Below are positions 10,353 to 21,999 of a stretch of 64,000 nt of DNA, in pieces. This DNA comes from Didymella arachidicola. Its lineage: Eukaryota > Ascomycota > Dothideomycetes > Pleosporales > Didymellaceae. The stretch spans positions 62,001 to 126,000 of the forward strand of contig CM049991.1 in the NCBI GenBank assembly GCA_016630955.3, written 5' to 3'. The notes beneath the pieces are model-generated. The model was not told the origin of the DNA and searched no databases. It saw only the letters and a program-made list of their open reading frames with translations. The position numbers and the translations under genes were made by a program. Each line of letters starts with the position of its first letter. Position 1 is the stretch's first letter.

Positions 10353-12048
10353 CGTGAAGTGGAGAGGTGAGGTGTTAGGTGTATCGTGTATCGTGTATCG
10401 TGGAGCACTCAGGAAGGTTGAGCGCGCAGGTCTTCCAAGGGCGCTCGCTAGCTGTTTGCTTATGACGTCACACATCGTCAATTTCAGAAGCTCGGACTAG
10501 CTTGCAAGCTTTCGCATGTGAGCACGAAGACATTGTAGAGACTTCATCTTTACATGTTTGCACGTCAACAACAAGGTCTAGTGAAGAAACCCCAAATGCT
10601 TATCAGCACGGGACGAATTGCCAACTACAATTGCACAATTGTGTTCGTTTAGTGACGAAAGTTGCAGGCGTTTCAGACCAATCTCATGTCTTACAGGAAG
10701 CTTCAGCCATAGCTTGAGTTTGCAGACTCTCCATCGCACTTGCCGCCTGAGCACGTTTCTGCAGCTTTCATGTCATAGGGTACCTTCCCAGCTTGGCTGT
10801 CGTGGTCGAGAGTCGAGACTTTGCCAGCTGCATGGGCCGCGCCGTGACTTCGTACTCTTGCGTAATTTGCAACGTCTGCAAGTACCGCTTCTGCAACAGC
10901 GCTTAAGGCTCAAGCAGCCTGATTTTTGGTGAAAAGGCCTTGGCCTATTTGATTGGATTACTTTATTTCTGTGGTCCTCTACGAATTCAGCTTGTTCTTA
11001 GTGCTTTAGGGAGGCAGCCGTACGCGAGACATGTATTTGTGGGGAACGTCATGATGACGGCTGTCTACCACGCAACTGTGCCCCTCAAGCAGCTAGGTTT
11101 CAAAGGCAGGCAGGCATTGCTTCCCGACGCGCTGCTGTCCTGACACGCTACTGTTCCGCGTTTCTCTATCTATCCCATTGCATCTAGGAGCAGCGTGCAG
11201 CGGTGCGATGCCATGGCGGAGTTCTGCAATTGGCGCATGTCCGATCTGAACCTCAAGATCTTCGGTATGACGCCACAGATGCCACAAAACCAGTCCTGCG
11301 CCACATTCACCTCCACAGACGCGCGTGTGGCCTCCAGATCGGCTGGAGATCATTGCGTGATACAAACCAAGTGTGGCATAACGCGAGAGCACGCGGCAGC
11401 AAACAGGAATTGAAGTTGAAGGTAAGCTTTTACTTCTCCACAAAATCAGGGTAGAATGACGCAGCGCCGTCCACGTGCTAGTCTCCGCTGTGGATCGGTT
11501 TAGGAAAGCTAAGCCCTGTCTGTGCACACTAGTGCTCGAAAGGGTCCTGTCGCAGAAAAGTGTGGCCGGTGTTTGTGGCGCTTCCAAGAAACAAGACTTG
11601 CCAGGGCATGGGGAGAAACGTTGGATCTTGAGAATCAGGAGAACAGCCAAGATACATCCGTGCAATTGCATGAGACGCTCGAGGCTGAAGGTCTGGAATT
11701 GTAGGAAATGACGTGACGGAAGCTTGAGCTTGCAGCATCTCAGATCGCGTTGTTTGCGGCCCTACCCGTAATGGTCAAAGAGGAATGCTGGAACAGGGAT
11801 TCGGAGGTCTCGTCCAGGCGTCCCCGCTGTTTGTGGCACATCTGCTGATGCTGGAGCCCAACCGCAAGAAAAAGCATGACGTAGCAGTATGAGGTGCTCC
11901 TGCCGTCCAATTGTGATATATAAAGGGCCATTGAGACCTCAACTACTCACCATCACACAACCAAACCACAAACACTCTACACTCACAGCCTCACCACACT
12001 TCAACACCCTAACAAGATACCTCAACACTGAACAACCAAACGCACAAC
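10353..12048. other. 1.7-kb divergent intergenic region
   Basis: Lies between the EI24-type gene (minus) and the dehydrin-like gene (plus). Scattered frames under 200 codons on both strands show no domain or splice-consistent gene. The dehydrin side ends in a CA-rich 5' leader (about 11940-12048). Confidence 0.5.
11917..11923 (+). promoter_or_regulatory. TATA box of the dehydrin-like gene
   Basis: TATATAA lies about 126 bp before the ATG at 12049 and is followed by a CA-rich, T-poor leader, as in strongly induced fungal genes. Confidence 0.6.
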
Positions 12049-13444
12049 ATGTCTGGCGCTATTGAAAAGATCAAGGCTAAGGTCGAGAACGTCCTTCACA
12101 AGGACAAGGACACCACCCACGACACCACGCACACCGGTACCACCGGAACACACACCACTGGCACTCACACCACTGGAACCGGTCTGGCCGGATCTACACA
12201 CAGTAAGTCGTCAAACTACACTTCACCATCGACACATGCTAATAGCCCCAGATGACCCCACTGGCCCTCACAGCTCCCACACTGCCAACCAAGCCGACCC
12301 TCGTGTCGACTCTGACCGTTTCGGCACTGCAGGAAACACTGCAGGTGCCGGCGGTGTTGGCGCTGGACAGTATGGTACTACTGGTACGCACGGTACAACA
12401 GGCAGTGGTCTCACTGGCTCACACGCAGCCTCCACAGGAACCGGCTCTGGCCTGACTGGTCACAGCACCACTCACGGCAGCGACCCTACCGGTCCTCACA
12501 ACTCTCACCTCGCCAACAAGGCCGACCCCCGTGTCGATTCTGACCGTGTTGGCCCCGCCGGCAACTCTTCAAGCATTGGAGGATATGGCAACGAGACTCA
12601 TACCTCAGGTCAGCAAACCTACCAGACTGACGGCAAGAAGCTGCCAGACGCTCTCCTTGAAGATCATTCAAGGGCTGAACATCACTCAGGTGCCGGCTTG
12701 ACCCACAGCAGCCACACAAACACTGGCAGCGGCCTCACCGGCTCCCACACCCACGGCAGTGACCCTACCGGTCCTCACGACTCGAAGCTTGCCAACAAGC
12801 TTGACCCTCGTGTTGACTCCGACCGCTACGGCTCTGCTGGCAACACTTCTGGCGCTGGCGGTGTCGGTGCTGGTCAGTACGGCTCTTCCACCGGCACTCA
12901 CACCGGTTCCGGCCTGACTGGTGCTTCCCACAGTGGCAGCCATACGGGCTCTCACATCGGATCTGACCCCACCGGCCCTCACAACACTCACCTCGCCAAC
13001 CAGGCCGATCCCCGCGTCGACTCTGACCGCTTCGGCGCCGCTGGCAACACTTCTGGTGCCGGTGGGTATGGTGCCGGTCAGTACGGCAGCACCGGAACCC
13101 ACACAAGTTCTGGGTTGACTGGCCACAACACCACAGGCTCTGGCCTTACTGGTACTCACGGCAGCTCCGGCTACTCTGACCCCTCGGGTCCCCACGATTC
13201 TCACCTCGGCAACAAGGCTGATCCTCGTGTCGACTCTGACCGCTACGGTGGACAGGGCAACACCTACGGCACCACCCAGGGCGCTGGCCTCACTGGTGCC
13301 AGCCATCCCGGCCAGGTTGGCAACGACAACGCCAACAAGACCGCCGGACCTCACGGTTCCAACCTCCTCAACAAGCTCGACCCCCGCGTCGACTCTGACC
13401 TCGATGGCTCCAAGACCACCGGTGGTGACCGTACCTACGGTTAA
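12049..13444 (+). CDS. DPR-repeat dehydrin-like stress protein
   Basis: Two exons, 12049-12202 and 12252-13444, split by a 49-bp intron (GTAAGT...CAG); the product is 448 aa. The N-terminus (MSGAIEKIKAKVENVLHKDK) is a short amphipathic, charged helix. The rest is highly hydrophilic, rich in Gly, Thr, Ser and His, and carries six copies of a DPRVDSD(R/L) motif preceded by SDPTGPH-type linkers. This is the hallmark of the dehydrin-like Dpr proteins described in Aspergillus fumigatus (DprA/B/C), linked to oxidative, osmotic and cold tolerance. The protein should be intrinsically disordered. The last repeat diverges (DSDLDG) and the final linker lacks the usual GTAG spacer. A strong TATA box and CA-rich leader suggest inducible high expression. 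Confidence 0.88.
12255..13415 (+). repeat. six degenerate coding repeats centred on DPRVDSD
   Basis: DPR motifs fall near 12300, 12530, 12810, 13015, 13225 and 13385. Each is preceded by a (S)DPTGPH(N/D)(S/T)xLxN(K/Q) linker and most are followed by a Gly-rich (A/S)GNTxGAGG(V/Y)GAGQYG spacer. Spacing is uneven, so the repeats are old and expanded by block rather than as a perfect satellite. Confidence 0.8.
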
Positions 13445-14378
13445 GCGACTCGTTAAACACGAGTGCAGCTGGAGGAATGAAATGGAAGGAATGATGATAT
13501 GATATCCCCCTGTAGTACGATAGCAGCTAGTACCTGGCTTAATGAATTTCAATAATGAACTTCAAAACACGTCTTGGATTTTAACTCCTGCGACTCTGAC
13601 TTCGCATCTCCGTTATGATAGGACACTAGTATCGCTAATATGGATATGCACTACCTGCTTCATCGTGAGGCATCATTTCAAATTCTAAAGGTTTATGTTC
13701 ACTCCATATCAAAGTGGGCTGCAATGATAAGGCTCATTAAGCGCAGACAATCCGACCAAACTACGTGGCGACTGCTTCGATTTGGTTTATGCAATCATTG
13801 CGGTGGGCAGAAATTGATGTGTTGGTCAAAAGGGGGAATGATCCTATCTTATTCGCAATGTCGATCCCAGGGTCACAGACCTATGCGGGTGCGTCCGACT
13901 TAGGTGAAATCCTGTACAATGATTCTCGGATTACGTATACACACTGGAAGTTCAACATACTTTTTTTTGCCTATAGTGCTACATATAGGAGTGGGTATAA
14001 GGAATTAAAGTTGATTATGCTTTACATGTATCGAATAGACCCACGCAATATGAGGACTGCCGATAATACTTCCGTACGGAAAATGAGAACGACCGTAGGC
14101 ATGCAGTGGCTAGGTCACACTTCTGTCGAGACTTGGTGTATGGTCATATTGTCGCTAACGTGGTTCCGATACTTAGGCAATGTAGATGTCTGCCTGTCGA
14201 TCGTCCTTCGTTCCCCTCCCAGCTTCGGCGGTCAGAACACCACAGCCGACCCGACGATATGTGCCTGCCCGCTTTCGTAAGCCGACATGATTTAAAACTC
14301 TGTCCCGAACCTCGGAAAACTTGTCTCCCACATCGATCTGGGTAGACTTCCACCGTTTTTTTTAATCCTGTGAGCGGT
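13445..14378. other. intergenic, relatively AT-rich, no gene recognised
   Basis: Lies between the dehydrin-like gene and the HET pseudogene. Frames are short and have no recognisable motif. It may include decayed sequence belonging to the neighbouring pseudogene. Confidence 0.4.
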
Positions 14379-15765
14379 TCATGTTCTTGTCTGGCATTCG
14401 AAGTAGAGCTTTTTCGCTCTTGTGCTCCCCCCGTGCTGCTTTCTTAGTATTAGTTCCTGGCGAAAGAGAATAGTAGTACTTGTGGACAGGGTCCATGTCA
14501 TGATGGGTATAGCCCAACACATGCCGTCTTCGTCTTTCGCAATATCCCCAGCGGTTCCGGCTTCGTCAACGACGGTCCAACCACAGATCTTACGTTTGCC
14601 ATCCAGAGATGATGTGCCGAATACATTGAAACCATGAGCATCGTACCTTTCTAGAATGCACGGGTTTTGTCGACGCACAATATCAAGAAAGTGTTTGAAA
14701 TCGTCGCTGGAAACCGGGTCGCTCATCTCTCCCCTACCCTTCGGCGATTGTGTACCGGAGCTAGGATCAATAGAAAGATCTTTGAATCGTTCTCAGCCTA
14801 CCGCATCGTCCCTGTTTTTGGCTGGTCTTCCTGTCGGGTGCTTGGCGTTCCATGCGTGACTAGACAATGGCCACATCAGTGCCTCTGTCACTTTGAGAAC
14901 ACCAGGAGGGTTGCATTCGATCTTTGCTCTGGGGTAAAGTAGAACTTGGTTTGGTCCGTTGCTGGTCGCATAGACTGCATGAACTCCACTGCTCCAGGGA
15001 AGCATGTCCAAGACCACGACGGCAGGAATGCGCGCTGGAGTTGTTGCACCTCTTCACTACTCCAGGGACTACCCGTAGACCTTCTATGCCACATCAACTG
15101 ATGGTACCAGTAGGCTTGATAATTGGAATACCCGCTGAGCCCGACCTCTGCGGGCGGGTATCCGATCCACACCCCAGAGTCTGGTTTAGCGTACATGTTT
15201 CGATGGCGGAGCATGTCGATAAGACCCTGGATTGCCTTCAAACGATCTTTGACATATGTCGCTCGTCTGCCAGAATATCCATGTATGATCCACAACCAGT
15301 CATAGTACTCGTCATGCCAATTTATATCGCGCAGCACCAGTCCAGTCTCTGACAGGCTGGTTTTGCGACACTGCCAGACGATTTCGCCGTTGGTGAACTA
15401 TATGACACGCTTCGCGATGCCTTGCTCTTGGAACGTCCAGGCACGCTTAGATAGTGGCCCTGTTGAAGGGTCGCATCGCATAGCGTAAGTATAGTCGGGA
15501 ACTGCTACTTGGATTGGACCCTTGGTTGGAACTGTGTTCTGAGGGGCAAGACTCATAGTGATCCATGGACTAGGATCGCGCAGTAGGAATAATCCCTGGC
15601 TGGCGTTTTCTGCGTGCGATGCTGCTATGACCACTTGAGCAATTGAGTAGACTAAGCCCATGCTGGCCTTCTATCCCACTCCGCTTGACGTTCTGCATGG
15701 GGCATCTCATGATCTGTGGGTAAACGTTCGCCGCAATCAGAATCCTGAATGACAGCCGCTGCGCT
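14379..15765 (-). pseudogene. decayed HET-domain gene, paralogue of the gene at 18728-21355
   Basis: Colinear fragments of a HET protein on the minus strand. 15398-15661 encodes YSIAQVVIAASHAENASQGLF and FQEQGIAKRVI. It continues in the same frame past a TAG (15398-15400, where the paralogue has Trp) into FTNGEIVWQCRK and 14888-15337 (YYDWLWIIHGYSGR, LPSWSWTCFPG). The frame then shifts near 14.9 kb, meets a TGA at 14793-14795, and resumes as 14379-14726 (ICGWTVVDEAG, AIPIMTWTL). Upstream of 15661 further frameshifts separate recognisable pieces (QAEWDR, ASMG). The N-terminal third, including the first HET block, is not recognisable. The intact paralogue has IYANAQMTIAASHAKN, WFTDGEIVFQCRK, TPSWSWMS and CGWAVLDED at matching places. 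Confidence 0.85.
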
Positions 15766-15879
15766 CTGAGAAGTCTCATGATCCATTGTGTACGTTCTGT
15801 TGGAGTCAAAACTGAAGTCTTCTTCTGGTTGTATTGAAGCTTTATCGAAGTTTTGTTGGCTCTAATAGGTAACAGCAAC

Positions 15880-16664
15880 GTAAGTAGACTAAGCTGATAC
15901 AGCTGTCATGCTTGGAGATTATTTCGGTGCTATGAGTACCAGTTAGCACTGCTGGGATGATTCAAGAGACCGTTGTGCTTGTTATGCATTGAATGAATGC
16001 AGACCTTGCAGATATATACAGGTGCCAAAGCCCACAAAGCCCCCGGTAAAGATGACGTGAGCAGGGAATAATCCGAGCGAAGAGTAGCCCTGCAATATGC
16101 AGTCAGCTCTCAGCTTCACATTGCGTGGCTCAGTGTGCCAAATTCGACACGGCAGCCTGACAGCTCGAGGCATGTGAAATGCGCCTTTTGACGAAACATC
16201 CTCTGTATGGTGTGCCATATCGTAAAAGTTGACCTGAGTATTCCAAGCCCGTCTGGCTTTCCTCTGAAAAGGGCGGTGCAAACAGATCTGGGAGGCAACG
16301 AGGTTGAGGCCGGGAGGCGGCGGCTTTCGATGCCAAGTATTCCGTAATCTGCTCATCGACGTGTTCTGTTCTCAAACCATGAACACACGAGCAGGTCATT
16401 CAGTAACAAGAACTCTAAGGATATTCGTCAGTGGACGGTTGGTTCTTGGGTTATGCTTTACATATGTGGAGACTTCAGATTACCCCCCACTCCGAAAAGT
16501 CTAGGCAGGCTAGGCCTGCGATACTTCGTAACCGGCGTTCCCACCATTGATGATTGGGGCCATATTTTTGCGCTGCGATGCATATCTTGTTAAATGTTTT
16601 TTTTGTAGGATTTACAGGTAATCAACTCGATCGCTGCTATATGGTGGGACTACGTATCCGTCTA
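15880..16664. other. intergenic, no gene recognised
   Basis: Region between the HET pseudogene and the 3' end of the secreted-protein gene. Overlapping short frames on both strands have no convincing coding features. Confidence 0.45.
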
Positions 16665-18001
16665 TCAAGCGGCCTGCGGGCACCAAGACGCGTCCTTTGT
16701 CTGAATGTAAAAATTCTTCCATTGCATATTGCCGACACCTCCCGATCCCATCGCAAAGACTCCAGTGGTAGACTTCGCCCGCATGGCCAGTTTTGCTGTG
16801 TTCCACTGCCCGTACGCAGGTTTCGTCCGAGGCTGGTAGTTCGCCGTTATGCAGGAGGCAACGGCGATATCCGCGGACGACGTAGTGGGATGACCTGTAT
16901 AGTACTCGTTAAATTGCAGCTGGGCAGACTGACTGTTCCAACCCAAAAAGGCGATGCCTAGATCCGTGTTGGTGCCAATTTGGATGCCATAGTCTGTATA
17001 GGATGTTTGACCCTGAGGAGCATCTATGAAGTACTCGAACGAAATCTCATAGAACGTGCCAGGAGTTGTGGGAAATCGGTATCTGATGAAGCTAGTCACG
17101 CTCTCGCTACGAGTGAGACTGAGCAGATTAGACGCTTGCGTATAGCTACCAGGCGGATCAGCGAATGCAGTCCATTGGGTGAGATCGAGTGGTGGTTGTG
17201 TAGGCGCCTGAGTAACTGGTTGACCCGCAGGTGCTGTCTGGACATCAGCCGTAGGGCAGGTTCCCGGGTTTGATGCATTTGAGGCAATGTAGCTGTTCTG
17301 GATGGTGTAGTGGTCATTTCCTCGCCACTGGCCAGTATTGGTTGCATAAGAGGAGTCCCATGTCTGGTTGTAGAGGGTGCTGCATGTTCCTGTCAGTTCA
17401 CATCAACGTTGATGGCAGGATTCCATCATACCAGTATTGACCTTCGTACACATCATTCTTGTACAAGGCGTATGTATTGTAGAATTGGCACGTCTGGGCT
17501 GGACGGTCTTGAGGCGGATGCGCTGTGTTGTACTGGCTCTGCGCGGTGCAGGCGGCAGCACAGAAAGATGTGTCGAATCCTGTCTGGGTGAAGAGCTTCA
17601 CTCCCATGTAGGTATCCTATAGCCAATAGTAAGCACATGTGTTCGAATCAGGAAGTTTGGGTGCTTGCCTTCTTGTTGCAGTCCAAGGGTGCATTGATAG
17701 CAGCATTGCCGATCGCCTGGTTCGCAGTATACCCAGCGTAAGTGCTAACCACAATGTCTCTGGCTTGGAGGGAACGTTTATCCTGAGGCAAAGGGTTCGC
17801 CTTTACCTCAGCGATTACTGATGCGATAGCCGCGGCTGGATTGAGATTGGTAGTGTTTTCTGGCTTAATTGTTGGGTCTGGCGTAGAGTCGACTAGATCG
17901 AAGTCGATGCTTTGTCGTGCGGATAGGTGTGATGGTAACCCTGCAACGAGTCGATTCAGCGCAAAGGCTGCAGAAACAGCCGTCAAAGTGTGTGCTTTCA
18001 T
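16665..18001 (-). CDS. secreted protein of unknown function with a GC-AG intron
   Basis: Three exons on the minus strand: 17669-18001, 17442-17616 and 16665-17389; 410 aa. The first intron (17617-17668) begins GCAAGC after AAG, a typical GC-AG donor. The second (17390-17441) begins GTCAAT. A signal peptide is clear (MKAHTLTAVSAAFALNRLVAG). A Pro/Asn-rich stretch follows, then a domain with clustered cysteines (FCAAACTAQSQYN, TCQFYNTY) ending in WRGNDHYTIQNSYIAS, and a C-terminal beta-rich region (FYEISFEYFIDAP, GIAFLGWNS, WKNFYIQTKDASWCP) that looks like a carbohydrate-binding or jelly-roll fold. I do not recognise a named family. TTTATA (reverse TATAAA) at 18105-18110 may be its TATA box. 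Confidence 0.8.
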
Positions 18002-18104
18002 TTTTGTCGACCCAAGGTGAACAGAGTCGATGTTTTCAAGCTATTCCAACAAATATGAGAGTGTTTGAGAGGTGGGTGCATACAAATGCCGTCTCTATCG
18101 CCTC

Positions 18105-18110
18105 TTTATA
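18105..18110 (-). promoter_or_regulatory. possible TATA box of the secreted-protein gene
   Basis: TATAAA on the minus strand about 104 bp upstream of the ATG at 18001. The rest of 18002-18727 holds no recognisable gene. Confidence 0.4.
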
Positions 18111-18727
18111 ACGTGAACGGGTTTTGAAATCAGCTTGGGCACAATCTGCCCTCTATCAGATATCGAGGAGCGGCCACGCCGAGCGACTCGACATCCTAGC
18201 CGGGTCTACTGAATACAAACGGGAGTCTAGTTAAGGTACCGTTAGGCGATAGCGGCTCTTCTGAAGTCGAGACGTGCTCTCAAAAAGGGGTAGTGCGCTG
18301 ATACATCTAGAATTCAGCTGGCCAGAGCAAGATCGTTCGCAACGGTGTGCTGGACTTATTCTTGCGGCTGAAATATGCAGGATTTTGGGAAGCTTGGGAA
18401 GCTTAAACAAGTGAATGAGGCGCCCTTGTGGTAGTCGGCTTGCGCGCTAGGCGGCTCACGTGGCTTCGACGGTCGAGACCTCCGCCTCGTCTTGTGGGGT
18501 CCAGAACCAGCCTCGCTAAGCCTCGGAGTACTTCCGTTTCTCCCAAAGAGCTGAGGCATCGGGTGAAACTTTGCCAACTTTCTTTTCCTAGGGGATAGAA
18601 TGGAATGATTTCTGCGAGTCTTGCAAGGCCGGCGTTGCGTCGCGCGTGCTGCTATTGCTATCTCTAGCAGTGCAGCAGCAGAGCAGCGCAATGTACGAAA
18701 GCATATGATTTGCCGGCTTCGTGGACT

Positions 18728-21355
18728 TCAAATGATGCTGATTTCACGGAACAAATCTTGCACCGTCCCAAGCCCAGCCTCTGCGTTAACAAATCCACAC
18801 CCCACGCGTCGAAAAGTGCCAGCGTGCTTCCAATCTGGCGGTGGCCGGGGCACACCCGCAACATTCGGCATCCAGCTCTCCGCCTTCGCTTTGGCCTTGT
18901 CTTGCTTCGCTTTGTACCGAGTTCTGGTCCGCGTGTCAGGATCCTTGGTGAAGCGAAGCGGGTTCCGCTCATTGTAGGGCTCAGGGTCTACGAATTTAAG
19001 CATGAGGACTTGATGGAGAAAGGGCTCGTAGCCTTTGAGTTTCGAAGATGCGCGGGTAGCCCAGGTCATCACTGGTACTATGAAGAGAGAGGTATCGATA
19101 AGGCGGGGTCCTTTTGATAGCTCCTCGACGGACACATCTTCATCAAGAACCGCCCATCCACATGGATGATGCACGTCGTCCAAGTTGCCTTTCCGCATGA
19201 TGTAAACCGGGCGGCCGAGGTTTCCACTATTGGAAAGGTTGCAGATTGATTTGAGCAGAACTCCAATCAGACCGAAGGCAGAGAGCAACTCATGGTCACC
19301 ATCTTTGTCGGGGTCAATGGCGCTGTAATCACCTAGCTCTTTGACATTTTCGACGAGGAAAGATAATGGCGATTGCATCGTGGTGATGTCTTGCTTTGCA
19401 TCCAGACAATGCGTCAGATGGTCGAAAGCTGTTCTGTGAACTCCAATAGCCGGCCATAGAGCGACTCTCGCTCTCAGCATACCCTCTTGCTCCAACTCGA
19501 CATTGCATTGGCGGAGGTAATAGATGATCTCCTTGATCTTGGGTGCATTGTTGGTTTTTCGTAAGAACTTGATAGGACCCGCAGTAGACATCCAGGACCA
19601 ACTTGGTGTTCTAGATTGATGAAGTTCGTCAAGCAGCCTGGGATCCCAGACGCTTTTTCTGAAGCAGCGATGCCAAAGGAGTTGGTGAATCCAATCGCTG
19701 TCCGTATTCTGCGGCGAATTTGCAAGAGCCATGGTTTGCCACACTGCAGGCTCTTCCCATGGCCCATGCCAGACTCCGTTTTCGTACTTCCTCCCGCGAT
19801 AGAGACTTCGGACCATGCTGACCAGACCTTTGATAGCCCACGTGCGATCTTCGAAATGGGTCATATTGCGGCCTGAGTATTCTTTGACGATCCATAGCCA
19901 ATCAGACAGCTCTTTCTTCCACTCAAAGTCTCGAATAGGAAGACCTGTTTCGGACTCCATCCTTTTGCGACATTGGAAGACGATCTCGCCGTCTGTGAAC
20001 CACAAGACTCGCTTTGAGAGTACCTGTTCCTGAAAGCACCATGCCCGTCTGGCTACGAAGCCATTGAGTGGATCACATCGCATTGCGTGTGTGTGATCTG
20101 ATGCAGCTAGAATGAGCTCGCAGTCGTCTTGATCGCCTATTTTCATTGGTGAGTGGATGGCATACCACGAGGTTGGCCGGCCTCGTGGTCCAAAAAGACC
20201 TTCAGTCGAATTTTTCGCGTGCGACGCTGCAATCGTCATCTGTGCATTTGCATAGATAGCGCCCATAATTGATGCTTCCCTCGTCCACTCGGCCCGATCG
20301 TCTTGCACGATGCATAGTGTATCGATCCAGAGATGGCGATACCCGAGCTCTACGGTAACGATAATAGCATCCTGAAACGTCGTTGGCAGGCTTTGGAAAC
20401 TTATTGACTGTTCGTGATCTCTCACATTATTCAAGAGCGTCCGAATGGGTTGAAAACCACCCCAACAATGGCTCAAGGCAACGTAATCGGGATGTCGATC
20501 TTCTGCCCCCACGAGACGGACGTGAAAGCGGCGCCAGTCATTCACCAGCTCAATGAGTATAAGACGAGTAGGTCGAGGGGCGTCATTTGATGCGGCACGA
20601 GTGTCGAAGTCTTTATTACAGAACTCGTGATTCACCTGCGTTTTGCATATCACCATGGACTCACGGAGCCAGTTAAATACGTCGATGGATTCGGTCTGGC
20701 CGAAAGGTAGCCGTCCACTTATGAGCTGTGATACTTTTCCTGATGCTGGATCGAGGTCAGTGTACTGGGGTAGGTGCGACGAGCAAACCATCTTACTGAA
20801 TGGGTTTCTGTTTGTTGCAAGCAGTATCGGAGCCGACCAGCTGTAGAACGCGTGGTGTTTGCGCGAACCTTGCTTGCTTGTCCACTGCACCCCGAGCTCG
20901 ATCCCGGTCAGGGGATATCCGACGCCTCGCAGAAGCAAAGGGGACTGTGTCACATGTCCTGCATCCATCTCAAGTGGATCCGGTGAGAGTTTCGCCAATT
21001 CCAGTAAGAACAGAGCGCATATGCGACATTTCTCGGCTGAGTAGAAGAGATCTTGTGCATTCCCTAAGTAGTGCGTTTCTTCTCGATGGCCTTGCTGAAC
21101 TCTTCTGGCTCGCTGCTTCTCCGATTCAAGGACGAGCGTGAGCGGGAGATCCTGACATGATGAGCAGAGCGCTGCAGACTCTACCAAGCCAAGAAGGTGC
21201 CTTTCTAGGACACTACCACGGATAGAATCAGAACGCAGGATGTCCCAGGCAGGTTCGCGTTCTCGAATTGGTAGATCGTAAACCTTTGGTATCACTGCCT
21301 GCAGGCTTTCGTCGTCAGGCCCGCCACCCCAGATGCTCAAGTACATATGATCCAT
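18728..21355 (-). CDS. HET-domain protein, long form
   Basis: Single-exon ORF of 875 aa. The HET domain lies roughly at residues 288-445: DYVALSHCWGG, LPTTFQDAIIVTVELGYRHL, LWIDTLCIVQDD, IYANAQMTIAASHAKN and, further on, RAWCFQEQVLSKRVLWF. A long N-terminus (about 285 aa) with several CxxC pairs (ALCSSCQDL, CRICALFLLELAKL) precedes it, the usual layout of the large fungal 'HET-domain only' class. A long C-terminus contains TPSWSWMSTAGPIKFL and CGWAVLDED. The role is presumed allorecognition or cell death, untested. It is intact, while its close relative 4 kb away is degenerate. Lysine/arginine-rich low complexity (KAKQDKAKAKAE) occurs near the end. Confidence 0.9.
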   Translation of the reverse strand: MDHMYLSIWGGGPDDESLQAVIPKVYDLPIREREPAWDILRSDSIRGSVLERHLLGLVESAALCSSCQDLPLTLVLESEKQRARRVQQGHREETHYLGNAQDLFYSAEKCRICALFLLELAKLSPDPLEMDAGHVTQSPLLLRGVGYPLTGIELGVQWTSKQGSRKHHAFYSWSAPILLATNRNPFSKMVCSSHLPQYTDLDPASGKVSQLISGRLPFGQTESIDVFNWLRESMVICKTQVNHEFCNKDFDTRAASNDAPRPTRLILIELVNDWRRFHVRLVGAEDRHPDYVALSHCWGGFQPIRTLLNNVRDHEQSISFQSLPTTFQDAIIVTVELGYRHLWIDTLCIVQDDRAEWTREASIMGAIYANAQMTIAASHAKNSTEGLFGPRGRPTSWYAIHSPMKIGDQDDCELILAASDHTHAMRCDPLNGFVARRAWCFQEQVLSKRVLWFTDGEIVFQCRKRMESETGLPIRDFEWKKELSDWLWIVKEYSGRNMTHFEDRTWAIKGLVSMVRSLYRGRKYENGVWHGPWEEPAVWQTMALANSPQNTDSDWIHQLLWHRCFRKSVWDPRLLDELHQSRTPSWSWMSTAGPIKFLRKTNNAPKIKEIIYYLRQCNVELEQEGMLRARVALWPAIGVHRTAFDHLTHCLDAKQDITTMQSPLSFLVENVKELGDYSAIDPDKDGDHELLSAFGLIGVLLKSICNLSNSGNLGRPVYIMRKGNLDDVHHPCGWAVLDEDVSVEELSKGPRLIDTSLFIVPVMTWATRASSKLKGYEPFLHQVLMLKFVDPEPYNERNPLRFTKDPDTRTRTRYKAKQDKAKAKAESWMPNVAGVPRPPPDWKHAGTFRRVGCGFVNAEAGLGTVQDLFREISII

Positions 21356-21999
21356 AGTAGGAAGTTGGTGTTGCTGGGTACAGGCGCAACCTGAGCTTTA
21401 AGGATTCCTTATACCGGGGTTGAGGTATCCGGACGAACTGCGGGGCTGTCATAAGCGCCGGGCATCCATTCCTGGAGGCTGAGCACAGGCAGGCTGAGCA
21501 CTCAAAGCAGGGTGAAGAGAGGATCCGCGGAGGATCCATCGGCAGGCTGAGATCGAGACATGGAGACGGCGAGAAAGTGTCCGCCATAGGGAATGAGTTG
21601 GTTTGAATTGATTGAGCAGTTCGCAACTCGACTGCGGATTGACGTGTAGGTCAGTAACCGTGGAGTTGGATTCAAGACAATGCATGCAGCAGTGAAGCCT
21701 GAGAGGCGTTCACTTTCGAGACTAGAACTCCAGAGCGCGTACAGGACAGACATCATTAACTTGAGAATCGTGATATTTGACGATGGACGAGTTGTCTGAA
21801 GGCTGATAGCATTCGCAAATGCCGGAAGGAAAGCCCAATTGCCATAGCAAGCTTGCGGTATAGAGGCCGGGCAGGCGCACGCCAGCACGGGCATCCAAAC
21901 AGTCGGGCAAGGCCGAACCGAATGCCCCACCTCATCGATCAGCCAACGCTCGCATTGCGCCGAACGCTCTTGCATACTACACACGCACTAGACACTACC
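21356..21999. other. divergent intergenic region
   Basis: Promoter space between the HET gene (minus) and the SNX3-type gene (plus). No additional gene is supported. Confidence 0.5.

Noticed and set aside
12686..13552. 288-codon minus-strand frame over the dehydrin repeats
   Set aside because: Mirror of the repeated coding DNA. Its apparent periodicity is inherited from the sense-strand repeats.
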